This document shows, in pieces, positions 1 to 7,854 of a DNA stretch of 64,000 nt (positions are counted from its first letter, which is position 1; each line of letters begins with the position of its first letter). The stretch is from CBDFKF01 sp965248765 (GTDB lineage: Bacteria > Pseudomonadota > Alphaproteobacteria > VGEJ01), in assembly GCA_965248765.1 (NCBI GenBank), contig CBDFKF010000004.1, forward strand, positions 1,798,001 to 1,862,000. The letters are read 5' to 3'. The notes under the pieces are model-generated. The model was not told the origin of the DNA. It ran no database searches and worked only from the letters and a program-made list of their open reading frames with translations. A program made the translations under genes and the position numbers.

Positions 1-47
1 CCCTCGACGGCGAGGCGCACGGCATAAGTATGCTTGGCCTTGGCCAT
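1..47 (-). CDS. Phage tail gene, 5' end only
   Basis: Only the first 15 codons are inside the window; they read MAKAKHTYAVRLAVE and continue past the left edge. The ATG overlaps the stop of the preceding small tail gene as TGATG, which argues for translational coupling within the prophage late operon. Its place after the tail tube and tail-assembly genes is where a tape-measure or minor tail protein is expected, but nothing in 15 residues proves that. Confidence 0.5.
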   Translation of the reverse strand, partial: MAKAKHTYAVRLAVE

Positions 48-298
48 CAATCGCCATCCTTCTCGTTCATCGCCTCGATGAGCCCGGCCTCGGCCGCCTG
101 CAGCAGCTCGGAGACGACGGCCTCATCGAAGCCGCGTGCCCGGGCGATGCCGAGCGCCGCGGTCATGTCGATGCCCAGCACCCGGCCGGAGGGGGCAATG
201 CGGAGCTGCCCGAGGGAGGCGGTGAACACCTCCCAGGCCTGGTGCTCCTCAGATGCGAGGGGCGCATGTTTTCGGTAAGGGCAGGGCTCGCCGTTCAG
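47..298 (-). CDS. Small phage tail-assembly protein
   Basis: This 83-codon frame contains the motif PCPYRKHAPLASEEHQAWEVF followed by a segment ending NEKDGD. It sits between the tail-tube/assembly-chaperone genes and the next tail gene, the usual place for the second product of a tail assembly chaperone pair. No ATG opens the full frame. The best start is a CTG that overlaps the upstream TGA as CTGA, and a GTG at 229 would lose the conserved-looking first third. The frame choice rests on protein-like composition and the end-to-start overlaps on both sides. The function is inferred from position only. Confidence 0.5.
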   Translation of the reverse strand: MNGEPCPYRKHAPLASEEHQAWEVFTASLGQLRIAPSGRVLGIDMTAALGIARARGFDEAVVSELLQAAEAGLIEAMNEKDGD

Positions 299-804
299 GC
301 CGAGGCCGCCTTGGGCGCAGGGCGCTTTTTCCGCCTCGCAGGATTCGCAGTATCCGGGCCCGCCGCCGGGCTGGAGGTGCCATCGGCAGAGGGCCCGAAT
401 GCGTTTTTTGCTGACGTCAGCAGCACCTGTCTGAGGGTGAACTCCTGAATGAACCGCTCGCCCACCGGGTAGAGGTCCATCAGCGCCGCGACGTTCTCGC
501 GGCTCACCGGCGGATCGTCCTCGATGCCGGACCAGGCGGTGATGTGGCGGGCGGCGAGCGCGTGGATCAGGAGCGCCTGAAACTGCCCCTCGCGGGCGCC
601 GTCGTCCTCGAGATCGGGCAGCCCGTCGAAGGCGAGCCCCGACTCCTTCCGTTCCCTCGCCTGCGCCTCCAGGCTCTCGAGACGCTTGCGCTCCTCGGCC
701 TGTGCGGCCGCCATGGCGGCGGTGGTCAATGGCGTCACCGTGACGCTGACGCCGTAGGGCAGCGTCAGCTCGTAGGGCTCGGTCTTTCGTTCGAGTGAGA
801 TCAT
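295..804 (-). CDS. Phage tail assembly chaperone-like protein
   Basis: This 169-residue protein begins MISLERKTEPYELTLPYG, has a charged helical middle rich in Glu, Arg and Gln, and ends in a basic, low-complexity Pro/Ala/Arg tail. It follows the tail tube gene with an ATGA overlap and is followed by a small overlapping gene, the arrangement of tail assembly chaperones that coat the tape-measure protein. No catalytic motif is seen. The family assignment is from size, composition and gene order. A longer upstream frame exists but lies antisense-like over the tail tube gene and is not credible. Confidence 0.6.
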   Translation of the reverse strand: MISLERKTEPYELTLPYGVSVTVTPLTTAAMAAAQAEERKRLESLEAQARERKESGLAFDGLPDLEDDGAREGQFQALLIHALAARHITAWSGIEDDPPVSRENVAALMDLYPVGERFIQEFTLRQVLLTSAKNAFGPSADGTSSPAAGPDTANPARRKKRPAPKAASA

Positions 805-1760
805 GAATAGTCGCTCCCGTCGAGATCGTTGATCAGCGTTACGGTGAGCATCTTCCCTTCCGCCTCGTTCCTCGCCCCCTGGAAGTCGAAGCGCATCTGG
901 ACACCGCCCGGCCCCTCGACGGCAAGCGTCGGCTTCGGCAGATAGACCTCGTGGGCGGCGAAGGTGAGCTTGAGGCCGTCGCCGATCCGGTAGGCGAACT
1001 CGAGATCGACCGCGGTGCCGTTGGAGGCCAGATCGATCAGGGTGGTGTCGGCGAAGCGGACCTCGATAGTCCCGGTGAGCGAGGCCACCGTCGGGTCGGC
1101 GCCGTCGATCAGGCCGTCGGAGCGGATGGTCTCGATTTTCTCGAGGTTGTTGGCGTAGGTAAGCGAGCCGGCGGTGAGGTTGGCGACCGCCGCGCCGGCC
1201 CGACTGATCGACCCTTGGAACTGGCTGATGCGGCGGAAGTCGAGCTTTGTCGGTGTGCCGCCCTGGCTCGCGGCGAACCGCTCTTCGCCCTGTGCCACGC
1301 ACTGAATGGCTGCCGCCGCCGCCCCGGAGCGCGCGAACCCCAGCGCCAGAGAGTCGAACACCACGCCGGCGTGCCGGAAGTGCGCGGGCACCTGGGCATG
1401 CCCGACCTCGACCGTATAGCTCGGCAGGCTGTCCTTGCCCGAGACGAACTCATGGGTATAGGTTGCCGGGTCCGCGCCGTCGTCGGTGGTCGTGGGCGTG
1501 CCGAGCAGCCCGGTCAGCCAGAGGCCGATGTAGCGCGGATCGACGGGGACGACGATCTCACCCTCGTCCATGATCGCGTCCTGCAGCGGCGCATACGGAT
1601 CGCGCCCCTGCCCCAGCACCGGGTCGTCGATCAGGCCCTGCTCGGAGCCCAAGGTGCAGCGGTTGAAGGGAATGCGGATGTAGTCGCCGGCCGCCGCCTG
1701 CCCATAGGCGAGCTCGCGTTTGAGCAGCAGCGTGGCGCTCGAACCATAGGCTCGGGCCAT
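801..1760 (-). CDS. Phage tail tube protein
   Basis: A 319-residue protein beginning MARAYGSSATLLLKREL. The N-terminal part has a GDYIRIPFNRC segment followed by long beta-rich stretches with regular Thr/Gly/Val content, the profile of major tail tube proteins of siphoviruses. The C-terminal region (about residues 225-319) is a second beta-rich block. It lies between the tail completion protein and the assembly chaperone, as expected for the major tail subunit. The length and position support the call; no enzymatic motif is present. Confidence 0.72.
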   Translation of the reverse strand: MARAYGSSATLLLKRELAYGQAAAGDYIRIPFNRCTLGSEQGLIDDPVLGQGRDPYAPLQDAIMDEGEIVVPVDPRYIGLWLTGLLGTPTTTDDGADPATYTHEFVSGKDSLPSYTVEVGHAQVPAHFRHAGVVFDSLALGFARSGAAAAAIQCVAQGEERFAASQGGTPTKLDFRRISQFQGSISRAGAAVANLTAGSLTYANNLEKIETIRSDGLIDGADPTVASLTGTIEVRFADTTLIDLASNGTAVDLEFAYRIGDGLKLTFAAHEVYLPKPTLAVEGPGGVQMRFDFQGARNEAEGKMLTVTLINDLDGSDYS

Positions 1761-1797
1761 GGCGGTCTCTCCTTCGTATCTGGTGGTGGCGGGGAAT

Positions 1798-2235
1798 TCA
1801 GCCGAGCGGCGTCGCGGTCTCGTACTCGACGATCACGTCGACGGTCCCGGTCTTGATGGCCGGTGCGCCGATCACTGCCTCGGTGTCGATCCCGGGCCGG
1901 GCAGTGGTCATGCCGAAGGCGCGGCCGCCGAGGGTGGGATCGGCGTCGAGCGCCGCGCCGATGTTCCGAACCAGGGCGTCGAAGGCCGCGTCCCTGGCGG
2001 CCGCCTCGCCGGTCTCGACATAGACCTCGATCTCGACCGCGTGGCTGTAATAGACGCCGCCGATGCCGCCGAGCGCCTGTTCCGGCTCGCCCGGATCGCC
2101 GTCGCGGAGCACGATCAGCCCGCCGCGCGGGATGCGCTCGGGCGCGGCGGTGTTGCGCTCGATCTTGGCCTTGGGCACCGTGCGCAGCCGGTCCGTCAGA
2201 GCGGTCAGGATCCGTTCGGTCGTGCTCACCGCCAT
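1798..2235 (-). CDS. Phage tail terminator / tail completion-like protein
   Basis: A 145-residue protein starting MAVSTTERILTALTDRL. It has an alpha-helical N-terminus, then a strand-rich middle with YYSHAVEIEVYVE, and a C-terminal GTVDVIVEYETATPLG. Size, fold pattern and position just upstream of the tail tube gene match minor tail or tail terminator proteins that cap the tube. The 5' neighbour in the late operon has been separated from it by a plus-strand cassette of three genes, so it may now need its own promoter or read-through transcription. Confidence 0.55.
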   Translation of the reverse strand: MAVSTTERILTALTDRLRTVPKAKIERNTAAPERIPRGGLIVLRDGDPGEPEQALGGIGGVYYSHAVEIEVYVETGEAAARDAAFDALVRNIGAALDADPTLGGRAFGMTTARPGIDTEAVIGAPAIKTGTVDVIVEYETATPLG

Positions 2236-2284
2236 CTTGAATTGTTCCCCATTTGTGATACGTTATCGCCGAAGGAGACATCTC

Positions 2285-2542
2285 ATGGCCAAGACCGACA
2301 TGATCCGCGCCCGCGTCGAACCGGCCCTCAAGGACGAGGCCGAGGCGGTGTTCTCGCAGCTGGGGCTCTCGGCGACCGAGGCGATCAGGCTGTTCTACAA
2401 GCAGGTGACGCTGCAGCACGGCCTGCCGTTCGCCGTGAAGATTCCGAACGCCGAAACACGCGAGGCGTTGCGGCAGGCCCATGAGCGCGCGAATCTCACC
2501 GAATACGACAGTCTGGACGACCTCAAGGCCGCGCACGGCTGA
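2285..2542 (+). CDS. relB: RelB/DinJ family antitoxin
   Basis: An 85-residue antitoxin. The N-terminal half, MAKTDMIRARVEPALKDEAE through LGLSATEAIRLFYKQV, is the ribbon-helix-helix DNA-binding domain of RelB/DinJ, and the C-terminal half, with NAETREALRQAHE, is the toxin-wrapping tail. A GAAGGAGA ribosome site precedes the ATG. It neutralises the YafQ-like toxin encoded three bases downstream and probably represses the pair through its own promoter. It lies on the strand opposite to the phage late genes, so it is best seen as a moron cassette carried by the prophage. Confidence 0.88.
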   Translation: MAKTDMIRARVEPALKDEAEAVFSQLGLSATEAIRLFYKQVTLQHGLPFAVKIPNAETREALRQAHERANLTEYDSLDDLKAAHG

Positions 2543-2545
2543 TTC

Positions 2546-2812
2546 ATGCGCCTGCTCACGACGAGCCGCTTCGAGCGAGACCTCGAGCGGGCCGGGAGAC
2601 GCGGCAAGGACCTCGACAAGCTGTGGGCGGTCGTCGACCGGCTCCTGGCCGAGCAACCGCTCGACCCGCGTAACAGGGCCCATCGCCTGTCAGGCGAATG
2701 GTCCCGTTCCTGGGAGTGCCATATCGAACCGGACTGGCTATTGATCTGGCACGTCGACGAAAACGATTTGGTGCTGGCCCGCACCGGCACCCATTCCGAC
2801 CTGTTCGGCTGA
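2546..2812 (+). CDS. yafQ: YafQ family mRNA interferase toxin
   Basis: An 88-residue RelE-superfamily toxin starting MRLLTTSRFERDLERAGRRGKDL. The segments LDPRNRAHRLSGEW, WECHIEPDWLLIWH and LARTGTHSDLFG match the conserved YafQ positions, including the C-terminal GTHSDLF block that holds the catalytic His. It starts three bases after the antitoxin stop, so the two genes form a single operon. The toxin is a ribosome-dependent endoribonuclease in characterised relatives. All expected conserved blocks are present, so the toxin appears intact. Confidence 0.9.
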   Translation: MRLLTTSRFERDLERAGRRGKDLDKLWAVVDRLLAEQPLDPRNRAHRLSGEWSRSWECHIEPDWLLIWHVDENDLVLARTGTHSDLFG

Positions 2813-2834
2813 TGATGACGCGACTCAAACGGCC

Positions 2835-3110
2835 ATGAAAACACTTCCCACCACGGTTTCGGCTTATGCCAAGAGTCCGGAATTCACCGAGGTGACGGTG
2901 CCGAAGAGCCTGCTCGAATCCCACCGCACCAAGGCCGGAACCTGGGCGAAGATCGTCGTCATGGAGGGAAAGCTGCGATATCGTATCCTTGAGCAGGAGA
3001 TCGAAGAGAACGAGCTTTCTCCCGACCGCCACGGTGTCGTGGAACCGGACGTTCCACACCAGGTCCAACCGATCGGCGGCGTTCGCTTCCATGTGGAGTT
3101 CTACCGGTGA
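2835..3110 (+). CDS. DUF1971 small cupin-like protein
   Basis: A 91-residue single-domain protein beginning MKTLPTTVSAYAKSPEFTEVTVP and ending FHVEFYR. The pattern KAGTWAKIVVMEGKLRYRILE followed by PDVPHQVQPIG is the DUF1971 signature, a small cupin fold also found fused to TehB-type tellurite methyltransferases. It starts 22 bases after the toxin gene on the same strand and probably travels with it as part of one moron cassette. No methyltransferase domain is nearby, so a tellurite role is only a family association. Domain identity is firm; the function is not known. Confidence 0.82.
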   Translation: MKTLPTTVSAYAKSPEFTEVTVPKSLLESHRTKAGTWAKIVVMEGKLRYRILEQEIEENELSPDRHGVVEPDVPHQVQPIGGVRFHVEFYR

Positions 3111-3156
3111 CAAGCCTGCTCAATTCGCTGTTCCGCCCGTTGCATCGTCCCTGTTT

Positions 3157-3807
3157 TCACCGTGACCGCACCTGCCGCCGGATCAGGCCCGGCAGCCTGC
3201 GCGTCCAGCTCTCCGCCGCGCGGGCGGCGTTGAGCCGCTTGCACAGCTTCACGCGGGGCACCAGCACGAACATCGCGACGGAGGCGATGCCCTGCTTGTA
3301 ACTGCCCGATTTGGTGCGCCCGCCGCCCTTGGCCTGCCGGCCGAGCCGCCCGCTCTGGGCGCTCACCCGCACGCCGTCGACCACCAGCAGCGCCGAACGG
3401 CCCGACCGGCGGACCATGCGAAGCGGCCCGTGGCGGGCTGTCGGGAAGGTCGCGGGCGTGATGCGCTTGCCGCCGACACCGCGCTTCGGCGCCGCAGGTG
3501 TCGGAATGGCGAGCCAGCTGCCGCCCTTACCCTTGATCACCGCACCCTTATCGAAGGCCAACGCGATCTGCGGCGCCTTCGACCAGACCAGGCTTGCGGC
3601 GTCATGGCCCTTGTTGACATAGGTCTTGCCGCGCCAGGTGCGCGACAGCCGGGCGCCGAGACCGGCGGCGATGACCTGCTTGCGCAAGCTCCCCTTGAGC
3701 CCGTCGCCGGCGGCTTTCACGCCGTCCGGCACCGCGCGCTCGATGCGCTTGAGCTCCGCCTGCATGTCGGCCTTGAGCGAGCCGACCATGGTGGCGGTGA
3801 GCTTCAT
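3157..3807 (-). CDS. Phage virion morphogenesis-type protein (DUF6441-like)
   Basis: A 216-residue basic protein starting MKLTATMVGSLKADMQAELK. It has an amphipathic N-terminal helix, a central KGGSWLAIPTPAAPKRG stretch, an HGPLRMVRRSGRSALLVVDG block and a C-terminal part ending in basic residues. This layout is typical of the head-tail or virion morphogenesis proteins encoded after the head-tail joining gene in GTA-like and siphovirus late operons. Its start overlaps the stop of the upstream head-tail gene by four bases. The family is assigned from pattern and synteny, not from a catalytic motif. Confidence 0.6.
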   Translation of the reverse strand: MKLTATMVGSLKADMQAELKRIERAVPDGVKAAGDGLKGSLRKQVIAAGLGARLSRTWRGKTYVNKGHDAASLVWSKAPQIALAFDKGAVIKGKGGSWLAIPTPAAPKRGVGGKRITPATFPTARHGPLRMVRRSGRSALLVVDGVRVSAQSGRLGRQAKGGGRTKSGSYKQGIASVAMFVLVPRVKLCKRLNAARAAESWTRRLPGLIRRQVRSR

Positions 3808-4139
3808 GCCGGGCAGGCCCCCGCCGGGTAGGCCTCCAGCGTCCAGATCAGCCGCTCCGCATCGCGCACCGGCTCGCCCTGGACGAGATAGTCCTCGCCG
3901 CCGACGCTCAACCGGTCGCCGGGCCGCGGCTCGGCGATCTCCGAGGCGCGCACATCGAACAGCGCGGTGCCGGCATGGATGCGGGTCTCGCCGAGGCCGA
4001 CGATCTCGTCCGGGCGTTTGGCGATCACCCTGACCGTGACGGGCTCTGCGCCCTCCGGCGTGTAAACGGCGTCACGACCGAGATGGCGGAAGCAGTCGTC
4101 CACCGCGGTGGCGACCGCGGCGGTAAACGGAGCCGTCAC
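3804..4139 (-). CDS. Phage head-tail joining protein
   Basis: A 111-residue protein beginning MTAPFTAAVATAVDDCFRHLG, with a helical N-terminus and a small beta-barrel-like C-terminus containing DRLSVGGEDYLVQGEPVRDAERLIWTLEA. These features match the small head-tail joining proteins that follow the major capsid gene. It begins one base after the capsid gene ends and overlaps the next morphogenesis gene by ATGA, so the three are probably co-translated. Confidence 0.68.
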   Translation of the reverse strand: MTAPFTAAVATAVDDCFRHLGRDAVYTPEGAEPVTVRVIAKRPDEIVGLGETRIHAGTALFDVRASEIAEPRPGDRLSVGGEDYLVQGEPVRDAERLIWTLEAYPAGACPA

Positions 4140-4140
4140 C

Positions 4141-5148
4141 TCACTCGGCCGTCAGCTTCACCAGCACGCCCGGGCGATGGCACATGGGCAGCGGGTTGGA
4201 TTGGGTGTGCAAATCGGTGCCGCGCTCGAACTTGCGCGGCTCCTGCTTGGCGTAGAGCTGCTGACCCAGGGTGTTGGCGGTCTCGTTGAAGTCGGCCGGC
4301 GCGAAGTAGGACGCGAAGGTCTCGACGGTGCCGAGCGGGAAGGCGTGGCCCTCGTTCTCGGCAATGAACCGGCGCACGACGCCGTCCGGGTCGGTGGCCT
4401 GACCGCGGTACTCCTCGAAGGTGATGCCGCCGAAGGTGAAGCCCGCGCGCAGGTCGTCACGCAGCGCCGCGCCTTCCATCCAGCGCTCATAGGCCTTCTC
4501 GACCTTGGCGTGGGAGGTCAACGCATCGAAGAACTCCGGGCTGACCAGGGCATGAACCCGGGTCATGAACTCGCCGCGCAGATTGTCCTCGATATGGCGC
4601 AGCACCGAGATGCACCGGCCCTTAACGTCGGTGTCGTCGTCGTCAAGACCGAAGGCGACGGTCTTGGCCTCGATGCCGAACTCGGCATAGAGGTCGTAGA
4701 GGGCCGAACCGTCGGCATCGAGGATCACCCCCTTGAGCGCCCCCATGCGCAGATGCTCCAGCGTGATCGCATGCTTGTTGCGCATGGACTGCAGGTGATC
4801 GGCCATGACGTCGGCGAGCGCCTGGGACCCGTTCTCCGAGCCGAAGGCGCGAATACCCTGGACCTCCTCGGGCAGCACCACGTCGTCGTGGGGGATGTGC
4901 GGGATGTTGAAGCTCCTGAGGCGTTTGCCGCGCTCGCCCACGGTGCCGGGCGAGCCTATGCGGAGGGTCGGCAGCAGGTTCAGAACCCCGTTCTTCTCCT
5001 CGACGGCGATCTGGCGGAAGCGCACCGGCCGGGGCGGCATCAGCATCATGCGTTCCAGCCTGCCGTAGGAGTTCGGCAGGATGTTGATGGCCGCGGTCAG
5101 CGCCGTGACGTGGAAGGCGGGAGTACCGAAGGGGTTGTTCATGGACAT
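4141..5148 (-). CDS. Major capsid protein (lambda gpE type)
   Basis: A 335-residue major head protein starting MSMNNPFGTPAFHVTALT. The order of conserved segments is that of the lambda gpE family: an N-terminal block with INILPNSYGRLERM and PPRPVRFRQIAVEE, a middle with HLQSMRNKHAITLEHLRMGALKG, and a late block with HALVSPEFFDALTSH and the terminal ANPLP-like PMCHRPGVLV. A GGAGGAG ribosome site lies six to seven bases before the first ATG, which decides the start over the ATG two codons later. It is the first intact gene of the surviving late operon; the upstream decoration gene is broken. Confidence 0.85.
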   Translation of the reverse strand: MSMNNPFGTPAFHVTALTAAINILPNSYGRLERMMLMPPRPVRFRQIAVEEKNGVLNLLPTLRIGSPGTVGERGKRLRSFNIPHIPHDDVVLPEEVQGIRAFGSENGSQALADVMADHLQSMRNKHAITLEHLRMGALKGVILDADGSALYDLYAEFGIEAKTVAFGLDDDDTDVKGRCISVLRHIEDNLRGEFMTRVHALVSPEFFDALTSHAKVEKAYERWMEGAALRDDLRAGFTFGGITFEEYRGQATDPDGVVRRFIAENEGHAFPLGTVETFASYFAPADFNETANTLGQQLYAKQEPRKFERGTDLHTQSNPLPMCHRPGVLVKLTAE

Positions 5149-5222
5149 GGAAAGCTCCTCCGGCGCCGGCGGAGCCGGGCCGATCAGGTGGGTTAAGGGG
5201 ATGGATGGTCGGCGGGTGGAGC

Positions 5223-5463
5223 TCAGGCGGCCTTGCGGACGAGGATGCCGCGGGCCTCGAGATCGGCGATGGCGGCATTCTTCTGTGCCTCGGTGATGCT
5301 GGTGGGCCAGACGATCGCCCGATCGGCGAGGACGGCGTCGCGCAGGATCGCCGTGACTTCCGAATCGACCCCGTCCGACGCCGTCACGTCGAAGGCGACG
5401 ATGCCGACCGCCTCGGCCGTGCCGTCGATTTCTGGCTCATCGTAGTGACCGAAGGGAACGAAG
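5223..5463 (-). pseudogene. Head decoration protein (gpD type), 3' fragment
   Basis: The frame ending LEARGILVRKAA is the C-terminal two thirds of a lambda gpD-like capsid decoration protein. It has FVPFG followed by DGTAEAVGIVAFDV, DSEVTAILRDAVLA and the terminal helix. The protein-like sequence begins abruptly at about FVPFG next to the start of the IS3-family element, and no N-terminal half is seen on the far side of that element. The gene was therefore truncated by insertion plus deletion. Without it the prophage head is unlikely to mature normally. Confidence 0.72.
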
Positions 5464-5478
5464 ATGAGGCAGAAATCC

Positions 5479-5838
5479 ATGAGCAAGAACGACCCGGCGG
5501 AAAGAGCTGTTCGGGATATTCGCCGCAAGACGCGCAAGCAGTATTCGGCTGAGGAGAAGATCCGGATCGTGGTGTCGGGCCTGCGCGGCGAGGACAGCAT
5601 TGCCGAGCTGTGTCGCCGGGAGGGGATCGCAGAGAGTCTTTACTACAGCTGGTCGAAGGAGTTCCTCGAGGCCGGCAAGAAGCGGCTTTCGGGAGATACC
5701 GCCCGCCAGGCGTCCTCGGGCGAGGTCAAGGACCTGCGCCGCGAGATGCATGACTTCAAGGAGGCGCTTGCCGAACAGGTGCTGGAGAACCGGCTACTTA
5801 AAAAAAGCATGATCGGGGATGGGGGAGACGGCGCATGA
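5479..5838 (+). CDS. IS3-family transposase OrfA
   Basis: A 119-residue protein starting MSKNDPAERAVRDIRRKTRK. It has an HTH_Tnp_1 helix-turn-helix around KIRIVVSGLRGEDSIAELCRREGIAESLYYSW and a C-terminal leucine-zipper-like coiled coil (LRREMHDFKEALAEQVLENRLLK). It binds the element ends and dimerises with the OrfAB product. It overlaps orfB by ATGA. A run of seven A residues followed by G, 30 bases before its stop, is the classic -1 slippery site of IS3 elements. A start five codons upstream is possible. Confidence 0.82.
   Translation: MSKNDPAERAVRDIRRKTRKQYSAEEKIRIVVSGLRGEDSIAELCRREGIAESLYYSWSKEFLEAGKKRLSGDTARQASSGEVKDLRREMHDFKEALAEQVLENRLLKKSMIGDGGDGA
5800..5806 (+). other. A7 slippery site for -1 programmed frameshift (OrfAB)
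   Basis: Seven consecutive A residues followed by G give the heptamer A-AAA-AAG in the orfA reading frame. A -1 shift here moves the ribosome into the orfB frame, which is open from this point to the orfB ATG, so a fused OrfAB transposase can be made. This is the standard expression mechanism of IS3-family elements; that it works here is inferred from frame arithmetic. Confidence 0.65.
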
Positions 5839-6845
5839 GGTACCCCGCGTCTGAGAAGCTGGAGATCATCCGCCTGGTCGAACGCTCCCACCTGCCGGTC
5901 CGGCGCACCCTGGACAAGCTGGGCATTCCGGCGACCACATTCTACAGGTGGTACGATCGCTACCGGGCCTTCGGCGAAGCCGGCCTTGAAGACCGTACCG
6001 GTGGTCCCGGCCGGATCTGGAACCGCATCGCCGACGATGTCCGCCGCCAGATCGTGGACCTGGCCCTCGATGAGCCGGAGTTGTCGCCGCGGGAACTGGC
6101 GGTGACGTTTACCGATACCAAGGGCTACTTCGTCTCGGAAGCGTCCGTCTACCGCCTGCTCAAGGCCCACGACCTGATCACCAGCCCGGCCTTCGTCGTC
6201 ATCAAGGCAGCCGATGAGTTCCGCGACAAGACCGCAGCCCCGAACCAACTGTGGCAGACCGACTTCACCTACCTCAAGGTCATCGGCTGGGGCTGGTTCT
6301 ATCTGTCAACGATCCTCGACGACTTCTCGCGCTACATCATTGCCTCGAAGCTGTGCACCACCATGCGGGCTGAAGATGTCACCGACACGCTCAAGCTGGC
6401 CCTCAAAGCGTCAGGTTGCAGCAGCGCGGAGGTCGTTCACAAACCCCGGCTCCTCAGCGACAACGGCTCGTCCTACATCGCCGGCGATCTTGCAGCCTGG
6501 CTTGAGGATCAGGGTATGGATCACGTCCGCGGCGCACCGAACCATCCCCAAACCCAAGGCAAGATCGAGCGTTGGCATCAGACCCTGAAGAACCGTGTCC
6601 TGCTGGAGAACTACTATCTGCCGGGCGATCTCAAGGCCAGCGTCGGCACCTTCGTCGAGCACTACAACCACCGCCGCTACCACGAAAGCCTCGCCAACCT
6701 CACCCCCGCCGACGTCTACTTCGGCCGGGACCACGCCGTCATCTACTTCGGCCGGGACCACGCCATCATCGAGAGAAGGAGAAAGATCAAAAACCTGACC
6801 ATCAAAAACCACCGCTTGGTGGCCCATCACAACCAAGCGGCTTAA
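5835..6845 (+). CDS. IS3-family transposase OrfB (DDE integrase core)
   Basis: A 336-residue protein with an N-terminal HTH-like region (RRTLDKLGIPATTFYRWYDRY) and the rve integrase core. The catalytic triad is visible in WQTDFTYLK, LLSDNGSSY and TQGKIERWHQTLKNR. An oddity lies near the C-terminus: the nine-residue unit YFGRDHAVI occurs twice in a row (DNA 6717-6743 and 6744-6770, one base different), where relatives usually have a single copy. The core looks intact, so the duplication may be neutral. Catalysis would come from the OrfAB fusion. Confidence 0.85.
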   Translation: MRYPASEKLEIIRLVERSHLPVRRTLDKLGIPATTFYRWYDRYRAFGEAGLEDRTGGPGRIWNRIADDVRRQIVDLALDEPELSPRELAVTFTDTKGYFVSEASVYRLLKAHDLITSPAFVVIKAADEFRDKTAAPNQLWQTDFTYLKVIGWGWFYLSTILDDFSRYIIASKLCTTMRAEDVTDTLKLALKASGCSSAEVVHKPRLLSDNGSSYIAGDLAAWLEDQGMDHVRGAPNHPQTQGKIERWHQTLKNRVLLENYYLPGDLKASVGTFVEHYNHRRYHESLANLTPADVYFGRDHAVIYFGRDHAIIERRRKIKNLTIKNHRLVAHHNQAA

Positions 6846-6932
6846 CATCAACCAGGATGAGCCAGAGCCTCCGTTAAGAAACAGGCCCAGATGTCCCAAA
6901 TGTTTTGATGACGGACAGGTCGTGGCGAGCGC

Positions 6933-7796
6933 GTGCGTGAGGTCGCATCGGAGTTGCGGATGCCGAGCGGGGTCGCGTTCCGCGACGGAGCCCTCTACGT
7001 GGCGGCCGTCAGCACCATCCTCCGCTTCGACGAAATCGAGTCGCGACTGGACGACCCGCCCACTCCCGTGATCGTCAGCGACCGGCTCCCGTCCGAAGGG
7101 CATCACGGCTGGAAGGTGCTGGAGTTCGGACCGAACGGCCTTCTCTACTTCCCGGTGGGCGCGCCGTGCGATGTGTGTCGCACTGAGGGCTACCATGGCA
7201 CCATCCTTCGGATGAGTCCGGACGGCTCGGGCATCGAGGTCTACGCACGAGGCCTCCGAAACTCGGTCGGTCTGGCCTGGCATCCGGTGACGGGCGAGCT
7301 GTGGTTTACGGATAACGGCAGCGATCACCTGGGCCCAGAGCTGCCGCCTGACGAGTTGAACAGGGCTCCCGGTGCCGGGCTTCATTTCGGGTTCCTGTTC
7401 TGCCATGCCGGCACGCTGCCCGACCCCGTCTTCAGCGGCGACGGGCGCTGCGCGGATACCGAGCCGCCTACCAAGGCACTGGCGCCCCACGTGGCGCCAC
7501 TCGGCCTCGCCATTCATTCCGGAACCAACATGCCGAAAGCCTATCGGGGCGCGGTATTCATTGCGGAACACGGACCTGGGAACCGGAGCGGAACGATCGG
7601 CTACCGGGTCTCGGTCGTGCGCCTCGCCGACGACCACAGGACGGCGCTGGGCTACGCGGCATTTGCCCAGGGATGGTACGGAAACGGGCGGGCGTGGGGA
7701 CGGCCGGCCGACATCCTGGAGGGACCCGACGGCTCAATCTTGGTGTCCGACGATCGGGCCGGGAGAATCTACCGGATCCGGTACGTGGGTAGGTAG
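6933..7796 (+). pseudogene. PQQ-dependent sugar (sorbosone) dehydrogenase, N-terminally truncated
   Basis: About 287 residues of a soluble six-bladed beta-propeller dehydrogenase related to L-sorbosone and Asd-type glucose dehydrogenases. Visible segments include VASELRMPSGVAF, SEGHHGWKVLEFGPNGLLYF, ARGLRNSVGLAWHPVTGELWFTDNG, LAIHSGTNMP and the terminal GRIYRIRY. The usual signal peptide and first propeller blade (about 100-150 residues) are missing, and the reading frame starts next to the IS3 right end. A GTG at the 5' end is only the first possible start in a fragment. It is presumably non-functional. Confidence 0.75.
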
Positions 7797-7854
7797 GCTA
7801 TCCATGTGCTGAAGACCTGGACGGCGTCGGACGCATTACCGAAAGGAGGACGCA

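Larger units (their letters stand above)
5462..6917 (+). mobile_element. IS3-family insertion sequence (IS2-like)
   Basis: It contains two overlapping transposase frames of the IS3 type. The right end is placed at the TGACGGACA where similarity to transposon-like sequence stops, just before the truncated dehydrogenase. The left end is uncertain because I find no convincing inverted partner near the decoration gene, so the left end may be eroded. The DNA on the two sides does not belong to one gene (phage decoration protein versus sugar dehydrogenase), so the element marks a deletion or rearrangement junction, not a simple insertion. Confidence 0.65.

Noticed and set aside
951..1856. A 301-codon plus-strand frame over the tail tube gene
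   Set aside because: Antisense shadow of a clear phage structural gene; no ribosome site.
5223..5600. A 125-codon minus-strand frame that extends the decoration protein into the IS
   Set aside because: The part beyond about 5463 is antisense to IS3 orfA and unlike any decoration protein N-terminus.
6411..7637. A 408-codon minus-strand frame over the IS3 orfB and the dehydrogenase
   Set aside because: Antisense shadow. It crosses the element boundary and shows no family pattern.
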